Assembly (NCBI RefSeq): GCF_006494715.1
Contig: NZ_CP041151.1
Location: 3,162,001-3,226,000, forward strand
Direction: 5' to 3'
From: Shewanella sp. SNU WT4
GTDB taxonomy: Bacteria > Pseudomonadota > Gammaproteobacteria > Enterobacterales > Shewanellaceae
Length of the DNA: 64,000 nucleotides
Shown here piece after piece: positions 39,903-48,143 of this stretch. The notes under the pieces were generated by a model that did no database searches, had not been told where the DNA came from, and saw only the letters and a list, made by a program, of their open reading frames with translations. How positions within the stretch are numbered: the stretch's first letter is position 1; each line of letters begins with the position of its first letter. The position numbers and the translations under genes are program-made.

Positions 39903-40670
39903 TTATTTGTTTTCAGCAACGGCAAGTACGTCACCGAGTTTCACTCCGCCAATTCCTTTAAGATTCAGAATGGCCCCCGTAGTTGCATTACCCAGTGACA
40001 CACTGGTCACATGGGCATAACTCGATACTGGTAATGCTTGTGACTTACCATCAAGCTTACCGCTCGCTTTAAACACATAATTGCCCGCAGCGACTAACTC
40101 GCCTTTGCTATTTTTGCCATCCCAACCGAAGTCGACATTACCACCCGCGCTGCCATCCACCGCAAAGGTAGTGATTAGCTGACCCTTTTGATCTTCAACC
40201 CGCACCATGATGTCTTTAATAGGTTGGGGGGTAGTGACTACCGCATTAACATTAGGATCTTCGGCGCTCACATGGGTGGTGGCTGATGGGATCAACACCT
40301 TTTGCCCAACTAAACCAGACGCTTGCAACGCTTGGCTGGACGTCATCACACTATTAAGCGTTACAATTTCAGCATTGAGCTTGGCAATGCCATCCACGGT
40401 TGAAAACGAGGCCATCTGCGCAATCATCTGATCATTACCCACAGGCTTAAATGGGTCTTGCATGGATAACTGTTGACTCAGCAAGGCAAAGAAATCCGCT
40501 TGTGTCAGTTCTTGGCCTTTAGGTTCAGGGGTCTTAGCATCTTCAGGTAAACGAATGCCGTCTAAAAACGGATTGGTCGTCACTGTCGTATTTTTGCTAA
40601 TAGCCGAACCTAGGTTAGATTGGCTATTTGCCGGTAAGGGGCCGGTACCCAATGGATTAACCAGGTTCAC
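39903..40670 (-). CDS. flgD: FlgD, hook cap / scaffold protein
   Basis: 255 residues. The N-terminal part has TQADFFALLSQQLSMQDPFKPVGNDQMIAQMASFSTVDGIAKLN, the FlgD signature; the C-terminal FlgD Ig-like/Tudor part includes FGWDGKNSKGELVAAGNYVFKA. FlgD caps the growing hook. 52 bp before flgE and 13 bp after flgC. Confidence 0.96.
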   Translation of the reverse strand: MNLVNPLGTGPLPANSQSNLGSAISKNTTVTTNPFLDGIRLPEDAKTPEPKGQELTQADFFALLSQQLSMQDPFKPVGNDQMIAQMASFSTVDGIAKLNAEIVTLNSVMTSSQALQASGLVGQKVLIPSATTHVSAEDPNVNAVVTTPQPIKDIMVRVEDQKGQLITTFAVDGSAGGNVDFGWDGKNSKGELVAAGNYVFKASGKLDGKSQALPVSSYAHVTSVSLGNATTGAILNLKGIGGVKLGDVLAVAENK

Positions 40671-40683
40671 GACTTACCTCCTA

Positions 40684-41100
40684 TTATTTACCGATACGCA
40701 GTGTCTGCTGCAGCATAGACTTGGCGGCATCCGCCACTTGCACATTCATTTGATACGAGCGCGAAGAGGAAATCATGTCCGCCATTTGCTCCATGACATT
40801 GACATTGGGCTTATAAATAAAGCCATCGGCGTCAGCCATAGGATGTGTGGGAGAATATTCCTTTTGCAGTAACTCATCACTTTCCACTATGCCCTTAACC
40901 ACGACACCTTGGCCATGTTGCTGCTGATGGCTCGCTTTGGCCATAGCGGCTTCAAATACCGGATAACGGGCGCGATAGGTTTTATCTTGGCTACTGGACA
41001 CGGCATCGGCGTTGGCAATATTACTCGCCGTGGTATTCATCCGAATCGATTGCGCCGTCATGCCGCTACCTGAAACATCAAAAATATTAAATAAGCTCAT
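40684..41100 (-). CDS. flgC: FlgC, proximal rod protein
   Basis: 138 residues with the rod-family start SLFNIFDVSGSGMTAQSIRMNTTASNIANADA and the C-terminal YKPNVNVMEQMADMISSSRSYQMNVQVADAAKSMLQQTLRIGK. Builds the proximal rod with FlgB and FlgF. The stop of flgB and the ATG of flgC are 2 bp apart. Confidence 0.97.
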   Translation of the reverse strand: MSLFNIFDVSGSGMTAQSIRMNTTASNIANADAVSSSQDKTYRARYPVFEAAMAKASHQQQHGQGVVVKGIVESDELLQKEYSPTHPMADADGFIYKPNVNVMEQMADMISSSRSYQMNVQVADAAKSMLQQTLRIGK

Positions 41101-41102
41101 GA

Positions 41103-41513
41103 TTAATTACCTTTTAATGCTTTTGTTAGGCCACTAAACTTACTGTCGAGAAATCCTAATGACATTTGATATTCCAGCGAGTTTTGCATAAACGCTGTTT
41201 GTTCATGCTGAATATCCACGGTATTGCCATCCCCAGTGTCGGCTTGATTAGGATTGCGATACTTAAGTTCAGGCGCCAATTTAGATTGCAAATCAAAGTG
41301 GTTGTCGTGGCTTTGGCTCATGGGCAGGCGCATAGTGGCAGTCGATTGTGTACCCGTGGCCGCTTGCATCGCCATGGCAAAATCAACATCTCTGGCCTTA
41401 TAGCCTGGAGTATCTGAGTTTGCTATGTTGCTAGCTATCACTTCAGCCCGCTGCGCGCGCACACCGATAGTGTACTGATGCACGCCTAATGCTTTATCGA
41501 AACTGATCGCCAT
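41103..41513 (-). CDS. flgB: FlgB, proximal rod protein
   Basis: 136 residues from the ATG at 41513 (MAISFDKALGVHQYTIGVRAQRAEVIASNIANSDTPGYKARDVDF), which has a GGGAGG ribosome site. An upstream in-frame codon would place the start without a ribosome site. First gene of the flgB-C-D-E operon, downstream of a perfect sigma54 promoter. Confidence 0.96.
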   Translation of the reverse strand: MAISFDKALGVHQYTIGVRAQRAEVIASNIANSDTPGYKARDVDFAMAMQAATGTQSTATMRLPMSQSHDNHFDLQSKLAPELKYRNPNQADTGDGNTVDIQHEQTAFMQNSLEYQMSLGFLDSKFSGLTKALKGN

Positions 41514-41546
41514 AATTTTGCCTCCCCACTTTGTTAGCAAACATAT

Positions 41547-41562
41547 AGCAATTGATGTGCCA
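41547..41562 (-). promoter_or_regulatory. Sigma54 promoter for flgBCDE
   Basis: Minus-strand TGGCAC-ATCAA-TTGCT is a perfect consensus match, with start predicted near 41536. The IS4-type element begins 78 bp further upstream, so any remote FlrC or FlrA site beyond that point is displaced by 1.4 kb. Confidence 0.82.
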
Positions 41563-41627
41563 GAACAGAAATGACGGCAGCAAATTTACTAAATCAATGG
41601 GTTAGCTGAGTTAAAAGCAAAAAACCA

Positions 41628-41639
41628 CAGGATTAGCTG
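41628..41639. repeat. Target-site duplication (left) of the IS4-type element
   Basis: CAGGATTAGCTG, repeated at 43059-43070. IS4 makes 11-13 bp duplications. Confidence 0.9.
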
Positions 41640-41688
41640 TAATGCCGATCAGTTAAGACAGATCGCTTGACGATCTCACTGAAAGGAT

Positions 41689-41723
41689 CAAAATCCGATG
41701 ACCCCATGTCATCGGATTTTTTT
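41689..41723 (+). terminator. Terminator-like hairpin at the left end of the IS4-type element
   Basis: Perfect 12-bp stem (arms 41691-41702 and 41708-41719, loop CCCAT) followed by seven T on the plus strand, just before the ATG at 41724. It should stop transcripts entering from outside, or hide the translation start in them, limiting transposase made from external promoters. Confidence 0.75.
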
Positions 41724-43049
41724 ATGCAACTTTCAGAAGCTTTGGCGCGTACTCATATCAATCGCCATACCGAATTCACCTGTCTGGCCGATGTGCTTGA
41801 GCCAGATTTAATTCAGTCGTGCCTTGATTCACATGGTGTTGCCAGTTTACGGCGACGTAAGTTACCTATGGATGCCATGATTTGGGCGGTGATTGGTATG
41901 GCTCTGTTCAGAGGCGAGTCCGTCCGCTCTCTCATCAATAAGCTTGATATCGTCTTACCTCAAGAGGTGGATTACGTGGCTCGCAGCGCTGTCACGCAAG
42001 CGCGCAAGCGCCTGGGCTCTGACGTTGTTCAGGATGTGTTTAAGCGAAGCGCCAAGACTTGGCATGAGAGAGCAGAGCATCCTCATTGGTGTGGACTCAA
42101 CCTCTACGGTGTCGATGGTGTCGTGTGGCGAACACCTGATAGTGAGCAAAACAACCAGGCCTTTGCCAAAACCGCCAATGCTGCTGGTGATGCTGCCTAT
42201 CCTCAAATTCGTATGGTTTGCATGATGGAATTAAGCAGTCACTTGGTATTGAACAGCGCCTTTGATTCTGTTGCTGTCAGTGAAATGAATTTAGCCGCCG
42301 AACTGATATCCAGCATACCCAATAACAGCCTGACGCTGTTTGACAGAGGCTTCTATTCGTTGGGGCTTTTGCACGCCTGGCAACAGGCTCAACCTAACAG
42401 CCACTGGCTGCTGCCGTTGAAGAAAGGGACACAATATGAAGTGGTACGCTCTTTAGGAAAACACGACCAACTGGTGCAGTTAACCACCACACCTCAAGCC
42501 AGAAAGAAGTGGCCTATGCTGCCTGACAATATTGAAGCTCGCTTACTGACGAAGACGGTAAAAGGTAAGTTGGTTTCAATTTTGACCTCATTAACTGACC
42601 CCTTGCGTTATCCGGGGGCCGAGATAGTGGATTTATATGCCCATCGATGGGAGATAGAAGTGGGCTATCGGGAGATGAAGCAGCATCTGCTGGAGAGTCG
42701 CTTTACGTTACGCAGTCAATTGCCAGAGCTGGTTATCCAAGAATTGTGGGGGGTACTGTTGGCCTATAACCTCATCAGATACAAGATGGTGTTGATGGCT
42801 AAAAGCTTACCGTCGTTACATCCGAACCAATTGAGCTTTAGAGATGCGTCGAGTTATATCATTTTAAAACTGACTCAGCTGTCATCTCAAACGCGAGGGA
42901 ATGTCCCGAGAGATGTCTTGGACATAGTGCGTAATGCGAGACAGTTCAAGCTTGATGGGAAACGGGATAGGGCCTATCCACGTGCGTTAAAAATGAGTAA
43001 AAACAAGTATCCCATTAAGCCTAAGAAAAATGCCGTTCACACTAAGTGA
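41706..43049 (+). CDS. IS4-family transposase (IS4/InsG-like)
   Basis: 447 residues from the ATG at 41706; the ATG at 41724 ([11 protein letters not shown], 441 residues) is equally possible and matches the E. coli IS4 start. Upstream codons back to 41667 are open but overlap the hairpin. DDE residues: the Asp in [13 protein letters not shown], the Asp in [11 protein letters not shown], and the Y-2-R-3-E-6-K motif [15 protein letters not shown]. Very similar to InsG by recall. Intact, so probably active. The stop lies inside the right-end hairpin. Confidence 0.93.
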   Translation: MSSDFFMQLSEALARTHINRHTEFTCLADVLEPDLIQSCLDSHGVASLRRRKLPMDAMIWAVIGMALFRGESVRSLINKLDIVLPQEVDYVARSAVTQARKRLGSDVVQDVFKRSAKTWHERAEHPHWCGLNLYGVDGVVWRTPDSEQNNQAFAKTANAAGDAAYPQIRMVCMMELSSHLVLNSAFDSVAVSEMNLAAELISSIPNNSLTLFDRGFYSLGLLHAWQQAQPNSHWLLPLKKGTQYEVVRSLGKHDQLVQLTTTPQARKKWPMLPDNIEARLLTKTVKGKLVSILTSLTDPLRYPGAEIVDLYAHRWEIEVGYREMKQHLLESRFTLRSQLPELVIQELWGVLLAYNLIRYKMVLMAKSLPSLHPNQLSFRDASSYIILKLTQLSSQTRGNVPRDVLDIVRNARQFKLDGKRDRAYPRALKMSKNKYPIKPKKNAVHTK

Positions 43050-43055
43050 ACGGCA
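43026..43055 (-). terminator. Terminator at the right end of the IS4-type element, facing cheR
   Basis: Perfect 10-bp stem (TGCCGTTCAC / GTGAACGGCA, loop of 5) at 43031-43055, followed by five T on the minus strand only. Transcripts coming from cheR meet it as they enter the element, so the element supplies a terminator in place of the one it split. Confidence 0.78.
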
Positions 43056-43058
43056 TTA

Positions 43059-43070
43059 CAGGATTAGCTG
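43059..43070. repeat. Target-site duplication (right) of the IS4-type element
   Basis: CAGGATTAGCTG, identical to 41628-41639. With the adjoining TGTGGTTTTT it is one half of the original cheR terminator. Confidence 0.9.
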
Positions 43071-43092
43071 TGGTTTTTAGTCAAGTATGGGC

Positions 43093-43923
43093 TTAGCGTT
43101 TGCGGTAGAAGATCCCAGGATTGCAGCGCACCATGTCAAAGTCATCACTAAGACCTGCCAACGACTCTGAAGCCCCTAAAAACAATATCCCTTTAGGATT
43201 TAACGCGGCAGCAAATTGCCGCAAGATTTTAATCTTTGCCTCCGAGCCAAAATAAATTAACACATTGCGGCAAAAAATAACGTCAAACTTGCCCATAGAA
43301 GAATAACTGTCTAACAGGTTAAGCGGTTTAAAGGTCACTAGTTTGCGGACATTATCTTTCACTTTCATGCGGTTTTGATGTGGCAAAGGTTCGAAAAATT
43401 GGCGTTTATGTTCTTCAGTCAATCCTCGACCCAGCGCTAAATGGTCGTATTCTGCCACGCCGCAGCGCTCAAGCATGGACGGCGAAATATCTGTGCCAAC
43501 TATACTAGTGCCGCTTAACGTCCCAGGGCGGCGCTGTTGAAATGCCATCAAGGTCATAGCGAGCGAGTAAGGCTCTTGCCCAGAGGAACAAGCCGCCGAC
43601 CAAATTTTTAGCGGCTTAGCGAGCGCCGCATACTCAGGCAAAATCACCTCGGCCATTAACTCAAATGGAAATTTATCGCGAAACCATAAGGTTTCATTGG
43701 TGGTCATGGCATCAATGACATCGACGCGCAGCTGACGGTCAAGCGAGCCCATAGCCATTTTCACTAACAGTGACAAGGACTCGCAATTAAACTTTGCCAT
43801 TAATGGACTTAAACGACTACTAACTAAATATTGCTTGTTGTCCCCTAACACTATGCCACTTTGTTGTTCTAAAAATTGTGCAAACTGACGATATTCGTTA
43901 TCAGTTAGAGTTTTGTTTGACAA
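43093..43923 (-). CDS. cheR: CheR, chemoreceptor methyltransferase
   Basis: 276 residues. N-terminal helical domain (1-75, FAQFLEQQSGIVLGDNKQYLVSSRLSPLM), then the SAM-binding fold with IWSAACSSGQEPYSLAMTL, GTDISPSML and DVIFCRNVLIYF. CheR methylates glutamates of methyl-accepting chemotaxis proteins for adaptation. The cheV-cheR pair upstream of flgB is typical of Vibrio and Shewanella. 57 bp after cheV. Confidence 0.96.
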   Translation of the reverse strand: MSNKTLTDNEYRQFAQFLEQQSGIVLGDNKQYLVSSRLSPLMAKFNCESLSLLVKMAMGSLDRQLRVDVIDAMTTNETLWFRDKFPFELMAEVILPEYAALAKPLKIWSAACSSGQEPYSLAMTLMAFQQRRPGTLSGTSIVGTDISPSMLERCGVAEYDHLALGRGLTEEHKRQFFEPLPHQNRMKVKDNVRKLVTFKPLNLLDSYSSMGKFDVIFCRNVLIYFGSEAKIKILRQFAAALNPKGILFLGASESLAGLSDDFDMVRCNPGIFYRKR

Positions 43924-43980
43924 AATAAACCCCTATTCATTCTCACAATACCTATCAAATAGCGCAGCAAGGCCAGCACG

Positions 43981-44901
43981 TCATAAGCAGAGGTGTTTAT
44001 TCACCGCTTGCGCCAATTCATCTGGGTTGAATTTAGCAATAAAGTCATCCGCCCCGACTTTCTCAACCATAGCTTGGTTAAACACGCCGCTTAACGAGGT
44101 GTGCAGCACTACTTTGATATGCTTAAGTTTTTGGTTATCACGAATTTCAGCGGTCAGGGTATAGCCATCCATTTCTGGCATTTCAATATCTGAAATAATT
44201 AACGGAATTTGCTTAGAAACATCATCGCAAGTTTCGGCCCGAGCTCTCAACATATCGAGTGCTTCGCGGCCATCTTTGGCGGTATCAATTTCAAGTTGTA
44301 ACGAATTAAGCGAGCGAATGATTTGCTTACGGGCCACAGCCGAATCATCAATCACCATGATGTGATAATTTTTATCGCGATCAATATTAAGTAAGTCGGC
44401 AGTTTCTTGACTAATTTCGGTTTTGACTGGGGATATTTGGTCGAGAATTTTTTCAACATCAAGGATTTCGACTAGTTCGCCTTCTATTTCAGTCACAGCG
44501 GTTAAATACGAAAAACGCCCCGTGCCATCAGGTGGCGGCAAAATGGCGCCCCAATTCATGTTAATAATACGTTCAACAGAATTGACTAAGAAGCCTTGAA
44601 TACTGCGGTTGTATTCCGCAATGATGATAAAACAATTATCTACATTTTCAATGCGTTGCCCGCCAGTTGCCGCACTTAAATCAATCACAGAAATGGTTTG
44701 ACCACGAATATGAGCCACACCGCGCACTAAAGGACTGAGCTTAGGCAGAGTCGTTAACGGCGGGCATTGCAGTACTTCTTTGACTTTGAAAACGTTGATA
44801 CCGAATCTTTGTTTGCCACTGAGTTTAAATAGCAACAACTCTAATCGGTTTTGACCGACCAGCTGAGTACGCTGATTTACAGATTCAAGAATATTTGCCA
44901 T
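43981..44901 (-). CDS. cheV: CheV, chemotaxis coupling protein with receiver domain
   Basis: 306 residues from the ATG at 44901 (MANILESVNQRTQLVG), with AAAGG upstream; a longer frame has no supporting site. CheW-like domain (about 20-165, LFKLSGKQRFGINVFKVKEVL ... RGVAHIRGQTISVIDLSAATGG) followed by a receiver domain (about 180-306) with phospho-acceptor Asp in IPLIISDIEMPEMDGY. It couples receptors to CheA and may buffer phosphate during adaptation. Transcribed from a sigma28-type promoter. Confidence 0.95.
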   Translation of the reverse strand: MANILESVNQRTQLVGQNRLELLLFKLSGKQRFGINVFKVKEVLQCPPLTTLPKLSPLVRGVAHIRGQTISVIDLSAATGGQRIENVDNCFIIIAEYNRSIQGFLVNSVERIINMNWGAILPPPDGTGRFSYLTAVTEIEGELVEILDVEKILDQISPVKTEISQETADLLNIDRDKNYHIMVIDDSAVARKQIIRSLNSLQLEIDTAKDGREALDMLRARAETCDDVSKQIPLIISDIEMPEMDGYTLTAEIRDNQKLKHIKVVLHTSLSGVFNQAMVEKVGADDFIAKFNPDELAQAVNKHLCL

Positions 44902-44946
44902 ATCATTGCCTTTGTTACTATTTGATTCCCTTCCTACTCGTAAAGA

Positions 44947-44973
44947 GTATAGGCACATAACTTGCTTTATTTA
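44947..44973 (-). promoter_or_regulatory. Sigma28 promoter for cheV-cheR
   Basis: Minus-strand TAAA, 15 bp, GCCTATAC, against TAAA-N15-GCCGATAA; 46 bp before the cheV ATG. Confidence 0.72.
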
Positions 44974-45091
44974 CATTAGTTATAGCGCAGCGTCGAAACT
45001 ATGACGCTAAAAACCTTAAAAAAATCATTAACCGTGAAATGACTGTTTGAAGTATAGGTGCATTCTTGAAAAATAAGCCAGATTTGACACT

Positions 45092-45814
45092 ATGACAACA
45101 AGCATATGGATAATTATCGCGTTAGCATTCAGTGTTAACGTCACCGCGGCGGCCAATAGTGACAGCGCCAACACGGCTGTGCGCCCAACGGCGGATGACA
45201 TTAAACAATTGGCAACCGCTGCCATTGCCGATGAGGTAGAACCTATTACTGGCGCGCAAATATCCATACAAGCCCACACACCTAACGCGCGGGTAAAATT
45301 GCCACTGTGCAGCGGCGCTATTCGAGCCGAAGTCGCTGCCAAGCGCGCTATCAGTCGCAATAACACAGTCAAAATTAGCTGTGATAGCCCCGAGCTTGAT
45401 TATCCGTGGCAGATTTTTGTCGCAGTCAAAGTTGATATTCGCTTTCCTGTGGTCGTTGCCAGGCGTCCCATTAATGTGGGCGAATTACTGACTAGCGAGA
45501 TGTTAGATATTGCCATGATCGAGAAGAGTCAGCTGCGAGGTGAGCAATTTAGTGAGCTTGAACCCATCATAGGCAGTCGCAGCAAACGGCGAATTAGCCA
45601 AGCAAGTCCGGTGTTTATTGAAAATTTATGTTTTGTGTGTGAAGGTGATAGTGTCACTATTATTGCTAAGAGCACTAATTTTACGATTCGCACTCAAGGC
45701 GTTGCTGAAAGTAATGGTGTGCTCGGTGAACATATTCAGATTAAGAACGCTCAATCGCAAAAATTGATTAAAGCAGTCGTGACTAAAGTGGGAACAGTTG
45801 AAATAAATATGTAA
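45092..45814 (+). CDS. flgA: FlgA, P-ring assembly chaperone
   Basis: 240 residues. Signal peptide (about 1-20, IWIIIALAFSVNVTAA), then the FlgA body with an SAF-type domain (about 125-190, PVVVARRPINVGELLTSEMLDIAMIEKSQLRG) and the C-terminal beta part. It keeps FlgI soluble in the periplasm for P-ring assembly. It reads divergently from cheV and is followed by flgM and flgN in the same direction. Confidence 0.94.
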   Translation: MTTSIWIIIALAFSVNVTAAANSDSANTAVRPTADDIKQLATAAIADEVEPITGAQISIQAHTPNARVKLPLCSGAIRAEVAAKRAISRNNTVKISCDSPELDYPWQIFVAVKVDIRFPVVVARRPINVGELLTSEMLDIAMIEKSQLRGEQFSELEPIIGSRSKRRISQASPVFIENLCFVCEGDSVTIIAKSTNFTIRTQGVAESNGVLGEHIQIKNAQSQKLIKAVVTKVGTVEINM

Positions 45815-45879
45815 GCTATTTGCTTGCTGAATATTTACTATTGTTTTATTAACGACTTAAATATTTATCGAAAAAAAAG

Positions 45880-45906
45880 TTAAGTCATAACGCTTTTGGT
45901 CGATAA
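45880..45906 (+). promoter_or_regulatory. Sigma28-type promoter for flgM-flgN
   Basis: TTAA, 15 bp, GTCGATAA, one mismatch in each box from TAAA-N15-GCCGATAA, 38 bp before the flgM ATG. Fits sigma28 feedback on its own anti-sigma factor. Confidence 0.65.
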
Positions 45907-45943
45907 CTAGATACATTGTAAACGCATGCTATTGGAGCCAATT

Positions 45944-46276
45944 ATGGCGATTGATTTTTCCAAGCTGAATTCTGCCAGCAATACTCAGGTATACAGCAAG
46001 TCTCAACAAGCGGCGCTTCCTCAAACAGGAAATGCTAATGCGCCAGTTCAACCTCAAGCGACGACTGTGCACACGGACTCAGTCAAGTTGACGCCGCAAG
46101 CGCAGCAGTTACAAGGCGCGAGCGCTAAAATGGCCGGCTCACCTGACATAGATCAAAAGAAAATTGATCAAATCAAACTCGCCATCTCTGAAGGGCGCTA
46201 TAAGATAGACCCTGAACGCTTGGCGGCTAACATAGTTAAATTTGAAAAACAGATGCAGGATTTCAATGACTATTGA
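45944..46276 (+). CDS. flgM: FlgM, anti-sigma28 factor
   Basis: 110 residues from the ATG at 45944 (MAIDFSKLNSASNTQ) with TTGGAG upstream. The disordered, Gln/Ala-rich first half is followed by the conserved sigma28-binding helices (DSVKLTPQAQQLQGASAKM ... DQKKIDQIKLAISEGRYKIDPERLAANIVKFEKQMQDF). FlgM holds FliA until the hook is finished and is then exported. It overlaps flgN by 11 bp. Confidence 0.94.
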   Translation: MAIDFSKLNSASNTQVYSKSQQAALPQTGNANAPVQPQATTVHTDSVKLTPQAQQLQGASAKMAGSPDIDQKKIDQIKLAISEGRYKIDPERLAANIVKFEKQMQDFNDY

Positions 46277-46703
46277 ACAACTTAGCCTAACTACGCTGCT
46301 TGATACCCAGCAAACTTGCCTTAAGCAACTTGAGCTGGTTATTACCCAAGAAACTGCGGCCTTAACTGCCAAGCAGGCTGATGCCTTATTAACGTTAGCC
46401 GCCGAAAAAAATAGCCTGCTTGATAGCTTATTTCATACTGACCAAGCCTTAGCCGTGCATCCTGAGCATCACTTACTTACGATAGATACTAATCTTGCGG
46501 CGCAAGTGGCGCAATGTCGTCAGTTATTAGTGATTTGCCAAGACTTAAATCAACGCAATGCCAGTTTGATTGAACTTAATATCGCAAGCCTCAATCGCCT
46601 CGCGCAAGCACTGCAAGCCAGTCGTAATGCCAACAGCCTCACTTATGATGGCAAAGGTAAAACCAGCACTATTTCGACCTTAGGCAATAATCTTGAAGTA
46701 TAA
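46266..46703 (+). CDS. flgN: FlgN, chaperone for FlgK and FlgL
   Basis: 145 residues from the ATG at 46266 (MTIEQLSLTTLLDTQQTCLKQL), with AGGA five bases upstream. Helical throughout, as in FlgN. It binds junction proteins FlgK and FlgL before export. Identity comes from position after flgM and the FlgN-type pattern. Confidence 0.9.
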   Translation: MTIEQLSLTTLLDTQQTCLKQLELVITQETAALTAKQADALLTLAAEKNSLLDSLFHTDQALAVHPEHHLLTIDTNLAAQVAQCRQLLVICQDLNQRNASLIELNIASLNRLAQALQASRNANSLTYDGKGKTSTISTLGNNLEV

Positions 46704-46710
46704 GTCGTTA

Positions 46711-46737
46711 GGCTTTTAGCGATAAGAGTTAAAAGCC
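46711..46737 (+). terminator. Weak stem-loop after flgN
   Basis: 8-bp stem GGCTTTTA/TAAAAGCC with an 11-nt loop, 7 bp after the flgN stop, no T run following. Possible weak terminator. The rest of the 204-bp gap to flgP shows nothing recognisable. Confidence 0.35.
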
Positions 46738-46907
46738 CCTCGATAATGTGCTAAACAATACATTCACTAAACAATGATTCGCCAAATAATTACTGGTAAG
46801 TAATCACTGCTAAGTCATTGCAACTCGCAATGGCACCCTCAGATGTAAGTGAGCCATCACTAGCAAGCTGCGTCTTTAAATACAGAACAATCAAGTAGTC
46901 AATCATC

Positions 46908-47387
46908 TTAAAAATAAGTAACTTCTTTAATTCGTTGCGGACGATTTTGCTGCTGATATAGCTGCCAAACAATAGCAAAATCCATCTCCACTTCAGTCAC
47001 ATAATGCTCACCCGCTGGATAACTGCGCACTACTTTCGCGCCGCGAATTAAGCCTTCAACTGATACTTTAACTTCATCGCTTGATACCATCCACTGCGAC
47101 ATCTGATTAGAGGCGCTGATATGTTGGCCATACACTTGCTCAGCTAATTCGCGATAAGCGGCAATTTTGGAGGCTTGCATCGCCATAAGCATCTGCTCGG
47201 CTGAGTTTTTCGCTCTTGATTGGATCAGCGGCGCATAACCAGTGGCTGTTAATACCGGAAACTCACTGGGTGCCTCGGTTTCCCATTGCACGTACCTATC
47301 GTTACTGCTGCATCCCATCAAAAACAAGCTCGCGACTAATACCAGCAGTCCAGTGCTACGCACAGATAATAAGCCTAAATTACTCAT
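46908..47387 (-). CDS. flgP: FlgP, outer-membrane flagellar lipoprotein
   Basis: 159 residues. Lipobox LMGC (Cys at about 26), then an LPP20-type domain (ASKIAAYRELAEQVYGQHISASNQMSQWMVSSDEVKVSVEGLIRGAKVVRSYPAGEHYVTEVEM). In Vibrio FlgP is needed for motility and outer-membrane stability of the sheath or basal ring. Its ATG overlaps the flgO stop by 8 bp. Confidence 0.92.
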   Translation of the reverse strand: MSNLGLLSVRSTGLLVLVASLFLMGCSSNDRYVQWETEAPSEFPVLTATGYAPLIQSRAKNSAEQMLMAMQASKIAAYRELAEQVYGQHISASNQMSQWMVSSDEVKVSVEGLIRGAKVVRSYPAGEHYVTEVEMDFAIVWQLYQQQNRPQRIKEVTYF

Positions 47388-48039
47388 TACTTCCTCCCAT
47401 GAGCTTAACCTTGCCTTCGCCGGGTTTGCTATAACGATAAATGATGCCGCTTTCAGACACGCTGGTTCTTGATGGTTCTAAATAGGCGCCAAATTCAGCC
47501 AATGAGGCGTGAGCCGCCGCCGCGGACATTAGCTGCTGATAAGCTAAGTCCACTATCTTGCTATTAACCTGCATGCCACTTTGATTAAAAGAGTAAGTAG
47601 TCACTAATACGTATTCCACTAAGGCATCGTCACGTAATTGTTGCCAATCACGACTTAAGATAAAGTCACCTTGGGGGGTTATCCGCATGCTTTGCGCCAA
47701 ATTAATATCAACCACATTAAACTTTTGCTGCTGCAACGAGGTCATCAAACTTTGTTGCAGTTGCCGGCCGAAATCACTGCTCTGATTAAATTCTGATACT
47801 GTAACTGGGGTTGCTACTAACATCATCTTACTGAAAATATAGTCTTTATGATGGCGCACTAAGTCATTGACTATGCGCGCCGCCAAATGATCCATTACGG
47901 CCGTAGGCGGCAACCCATTGCCATCTTGTAAGTGACCCGGCGGCAAAGGCAGTGGCTCTTTGGCTTTAAGGGTGCAACTGGCTAATGCCAGCACACTGAT
48001 GCCGTACAATGCCACTTTCAGCAACTTTTTCATCATCAT
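47380..48039 (-). CDS. flgO: FlgO, outer-membrane H-ring component
   Basis: 219 residues. Signal peptide with lipobox LASC (Cys at about 22), then the FlgO domain (MDHLAARIVNDLVRHHKDYIFSKMMLVATPVTVSEFNQSSDFGRQLQQSLMTSLQQQKFNVVDINLAQSMRI). In Vibrio FlgO and FlgP form a ring at the outer membrane that, with FlgT, makes up the H ring. First gene of flgO-flgP, divergent from flgT, with a sigma54-like promoter about 90 bp upstream. Confidence 0.9.
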   Translation of the reverse strand: MMMKKLLKVALYGISVLALASCTLKAKEPLPLPPGHLQDGNGLPPTAVMDHLAARIVNDLVRHHKDYIFSKMMLVATPVTVSEFNQSSDFGRQLQQSLMTSLQQQKFNVVDINLAQSMRITPQGDFILSRDWQQLRDDALVEYVLVTTYSFNQSGMQVNSKIVDLAYQQLMSAAAAHASLAEFGAYLEPSRTSVSESGIIYRYSKPGEGKVKLMGGSNE

Positions 48040-48126
48040 CCCTCATACTTCGGCCGCGAATACTTCAAAATAATGAAATAACACGCGCCCCTATTTCATC
48101 TGGCTTAACTGCTCTGGCGTTAATTA

Positions 48127-48143
48127 TGCAAACCTAATACCAA
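48127..48143 (-). promoter_or_regulatory. Sigma54-type promoter for flgO-flgP
   Basis: Minus-strand TTGGTAT-TAGGT-TTGCA: correct GG to GC spacing, perfect -12 box, -24 box with one change from TTGGCAY. About 88 bp before the flgO ATG. Confidence 0.6.

Larger units (their letters stand above)
41640..43058 (+). mobile_element. IS4-family (IS4-like) element inserted in a terminator loop
   Basis: 1419 bp, close to IS4 itself. Ends TAATGCCGATCAGTTA (left) and TAATGCCGTTCACTTA (right, complement) are imperfect inverted repeats of the IS4 type. It is flanked by a 12-bp direct repeat, CAGGATTAGCTG. Removing the element and one repeat restores a perfect hairpin, AAAACCACAG-GATTAG-CTGTGGTTTT, that would be the cheR terminator. 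One transposase gene reads plus, opposite to the surrounding flagellar genes. Confidence 0.92.

Noticed and set aside
41600..43085. The AAAACCACAG...CTGTGGTTTT repeats as the IS terminal inverted repeats
   Set aside because: They belong to the target: the IS4-type ends (TAATGCCG) lie inside a 12-bp direct repeat, and the outer sequence is the split cheR terminator.
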